This document shows positions 4,956-6,084 of a stretch of 6,084 nt of DNA, one piece after another. The stretch is from positions 1 through 6,084 of the forward strand of contig NZ_MSTI01000069.1 of NCBI RefSeq assembly GCF_001949125.1. Reading direction: 5' to 3'. The DNA is from Deinococcus marmoris. Its GTDB lineage: Bacteria > Deinococcota > Deinococci > Deinococcales > Deinococcaceae. Under the pieces are notes generated by a model. It was not told the origin of the DNA. It saw only the letters and a program-made list of their open reading frames with translations, and did no database searches. The position numbers and the translations under genes were made by a program. Numbering within the stretch: position 1 is the stretch's first letter; every line of letters begins with the position of its first letter.

Positions 4956-6062
4956 ATGTCCTCCTATGATCCGCCTCGCTCTGTGCCCAAGGGCAACGGC
5001 GGCCCGGCACTCTGCGACTGCCAGACCGTCGCACCGCTGGACATGACCCGCGTCACCGCCCTGTCCATTCGCGCTGGCTCCACCCACCTGCAACGCAAAC
5101 TCGCTGTCTTTCTGTCCGCCCATGACATTCCCGGCGAAATTGAGGCGGGTTCCATTCAGGTCAGTCGGACGTCGTTTGACCGACTGGACGGTCTTCTGGC
5201 CGCATTTTCACGCACGGAGCGCCCGGACCTGCTGGCCGCCCCCTGGCTGGACGGACGGCTTGACCTCTGGCAGTTAGCCCCGCTGGAGCAGTGGATACAG
5301 CGCCTGGCCACGCCCTGGTTCGCCACCATCAGCGATCACCTGAAGTTTCATCTGCAACCAGTGGTTCATCTGGGTACGGGCGAAGTGTACGGCTATGAAG
5401 CCCTGGTCCGCGCGCAGCAGCACGGCCCACTGATCGGTGCCTGGCCCCTCCTGCAAGCGGCTGCGGCCCATGGACAGGCCCGCGCCTTCGACGCCCATGC
5501 CCGCAAGACGGCCATCCGCCAGGCCTACCCGCAACTCGGCGCGGACCAGCAGCTCTTTATCAACTTCGCTCCAGGCGTGGTCTACAACCCGGACATCTGC
5601 CTTCAGACGACGTTTGCCGCCTGCCGGGAGGTGGAGGCCGACTTCTCGCGGCTGGTCTTTGAGGTGACCGAGAGCGAGACCTTCCCGGACCTGGGATTGC
5701 TGCGCTCCATTCTGGAGCGCTACCAACAGGAAGGCGCACAGGTGGCCCTGGATGACCTGGGGGCCGGACACACCAGCCTGAGCTACCTGACGGAACTCCG
5801 GCCAGACATCGTCAAGCTGGACCGGGCGCTGATCAGCGGCCTGCATGAGAATGACCGCCGGGTCCCCCTGGTCAGCGCGCTGATCGGGTACGCCCATGAC
5901 CTGGGCATCCGGGTCGTCGCCGAGGGCATCGAGACGCAGGGCGAGCTGAGCCTGATGATGACCCTGGGCGCCGACTATGCGCAGGGCTATTTTCTGGGTC
6001 GGCCAGCCCCAGAAGTGGCCGGCCTCCTGCCCCAGGCCGCCCGCTTCTGGGGCCCGTCATGA
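4956..6062 (+). CDS. EAL-domain cyclic-di-GMP phosphodiesterase with unknown N-terminal region
   Basis: This 368-residue cytosolic protein is predicted to hydrolyse cyclic-di-GMP to pGpG. The EAL domain covers about 125-360 and all expected catalytic positions are present: E148 in YEALVR, N203 in INFAP, E236 and E239 in FEVTES, D266/D267 in ALDDLGAGHTSL, K287 in IVKLDR, E323 in VAEGIET and Q343 in AQGYFLGRP. The loop usually written DDFGTGYSS reads DDLGAGHTS, a conservative change. Residues 1-125 match no sensor domain I recognise; they contain a C20-x-C22 pair in ALCDCQTVAP, a feature that could bind metal or respond to redox state. ATG 4956 is the first start codon after an in-frame TGA at 4929-4931, and the next Met is residue 30. 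No partner GGDEF domain is fused or adjacent. A hairpin covers the stop codon. Confidence 0.92.
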   Translation: MSSYDPPRSVPKGNGGPALCDCQTVAPLDMTRVTALSIRAGSTHLQRKLAVFLSAHDIPGEIEAGSIQVSRTSFDRLDGLLAAFSRTERPDLLAAPWLDGRLDLWQLAPLEQWIQRLATPWFATISDHLKFHLQPVVHLGTGEVYGYEALVRAQQHGPLIGAWPLLQAAAAHGQARAFDAHARKTAIRQAYPQLGADQQLFINFAPGVVYNPDICLQTTFAACREVEADFSRLVFEVTESETFPDLGLLRSILERYQQEGAQVALDDLGAGHTSLSYLTELRPDIVKLDRALISGLHENDRRVPLVSALIGYAHDLGIRVVAEGIETQGELSLMMTLGADYAQGYFLGRPAPEVAGLLPQAARFWGPS

Positions 6063-6079
6063 TTCAGCTCGCTGAATCA
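6060..6079 (+). terminator. Hairpin over the EAL stop codon, probable transcript end
   Basis: TGATTCAG (6060-6067) pairs perfectly with CTGAATCA (6072-6079) across a CTCG loop, giving an 8-bp stem whose first three bases are the stop codon. The window ends five bases later, so a following T-run cannot be checked. Confidence 0.45.
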
Positions 6080-6084
6080 GACAC

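Noticed and set aside
5274..5897. A 207-codon open frame on the minus strand inside the EAL gene
   Set aside because: It lies antisense to the catalytic EAL motifs and shows no motif of its own.

Overview
The window looks like GC-rich chromosomal or megaplasmid DNA from a Deinococcus-type bacterium. This is an inference from three things: the protein style (a multi-PAS/GAF HD-GYP sensor and a paired HTH/PIN module), an IS5-like transposase end, and two genes preceded by a TANNNT -10 box so close to the ATG that the transcripts would be leaderless or nearly so, which is common in Deinococcus. No rRNA, tRNA or CRISPR array was seen.

Layout, left to right. (1) Positions 1-319 hold the 3' end of an IS5-like insertion sequence; its transposase is cut by the window edge. 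(2) Positions 320-3076, minus strand, encode a 918-residue cytosolic PAS-GAF-PAS-PAS-GAF-HD-GYP protein, a predicted sensor cyclic-di-GMP phosphodiesterase. Its stop codon lies directly against the IS end. (3) Positions 3077-3613 are a 537-base intergenic region with an AT-rich part, three small hairpins, an inverted repeat and a short RBS-preceded ORF. (4) Positions 3614-4599, plus strand, are a two-gene toxin-antitoxin module: an HTH antitoxin followed two bases later by a PIN-domain RNase toxin, closed by a strong hairpin that includes the toxin stop codon. (5) Positions 4600-4955 are a second intergenic region with no recognisable gene except a possible 16-residue leader ORF. (6) Positions 4956-6062, plus strand, encode a 368-residue protein with a complete, apparently catalytic EAL domain behind an N-terminal region I do not recognise. 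It also ends in a hairpin that includes its stop codon.

Functionally, the two flanking genes represent the two unrelated classes of cyclic-di-GMP-degrading enzyme (HD-GYP and EAL). They are transcribed away from each other, with a toxin-antitoxin module between them and no GGDEF cyclase in the window. A 21-bp direct repeat (19/21 identical) lies just outside each end of the toxin-antitoxin segment, one copy in each intergenic region. It could be a shared regulator site or a trace of how the module arrived. Nothing here is clearly a new system. The repeat pair, the stop-codon hairpins, the HD-GYP metal-site variation and the IS-stop codon junction are the points most worth checking.
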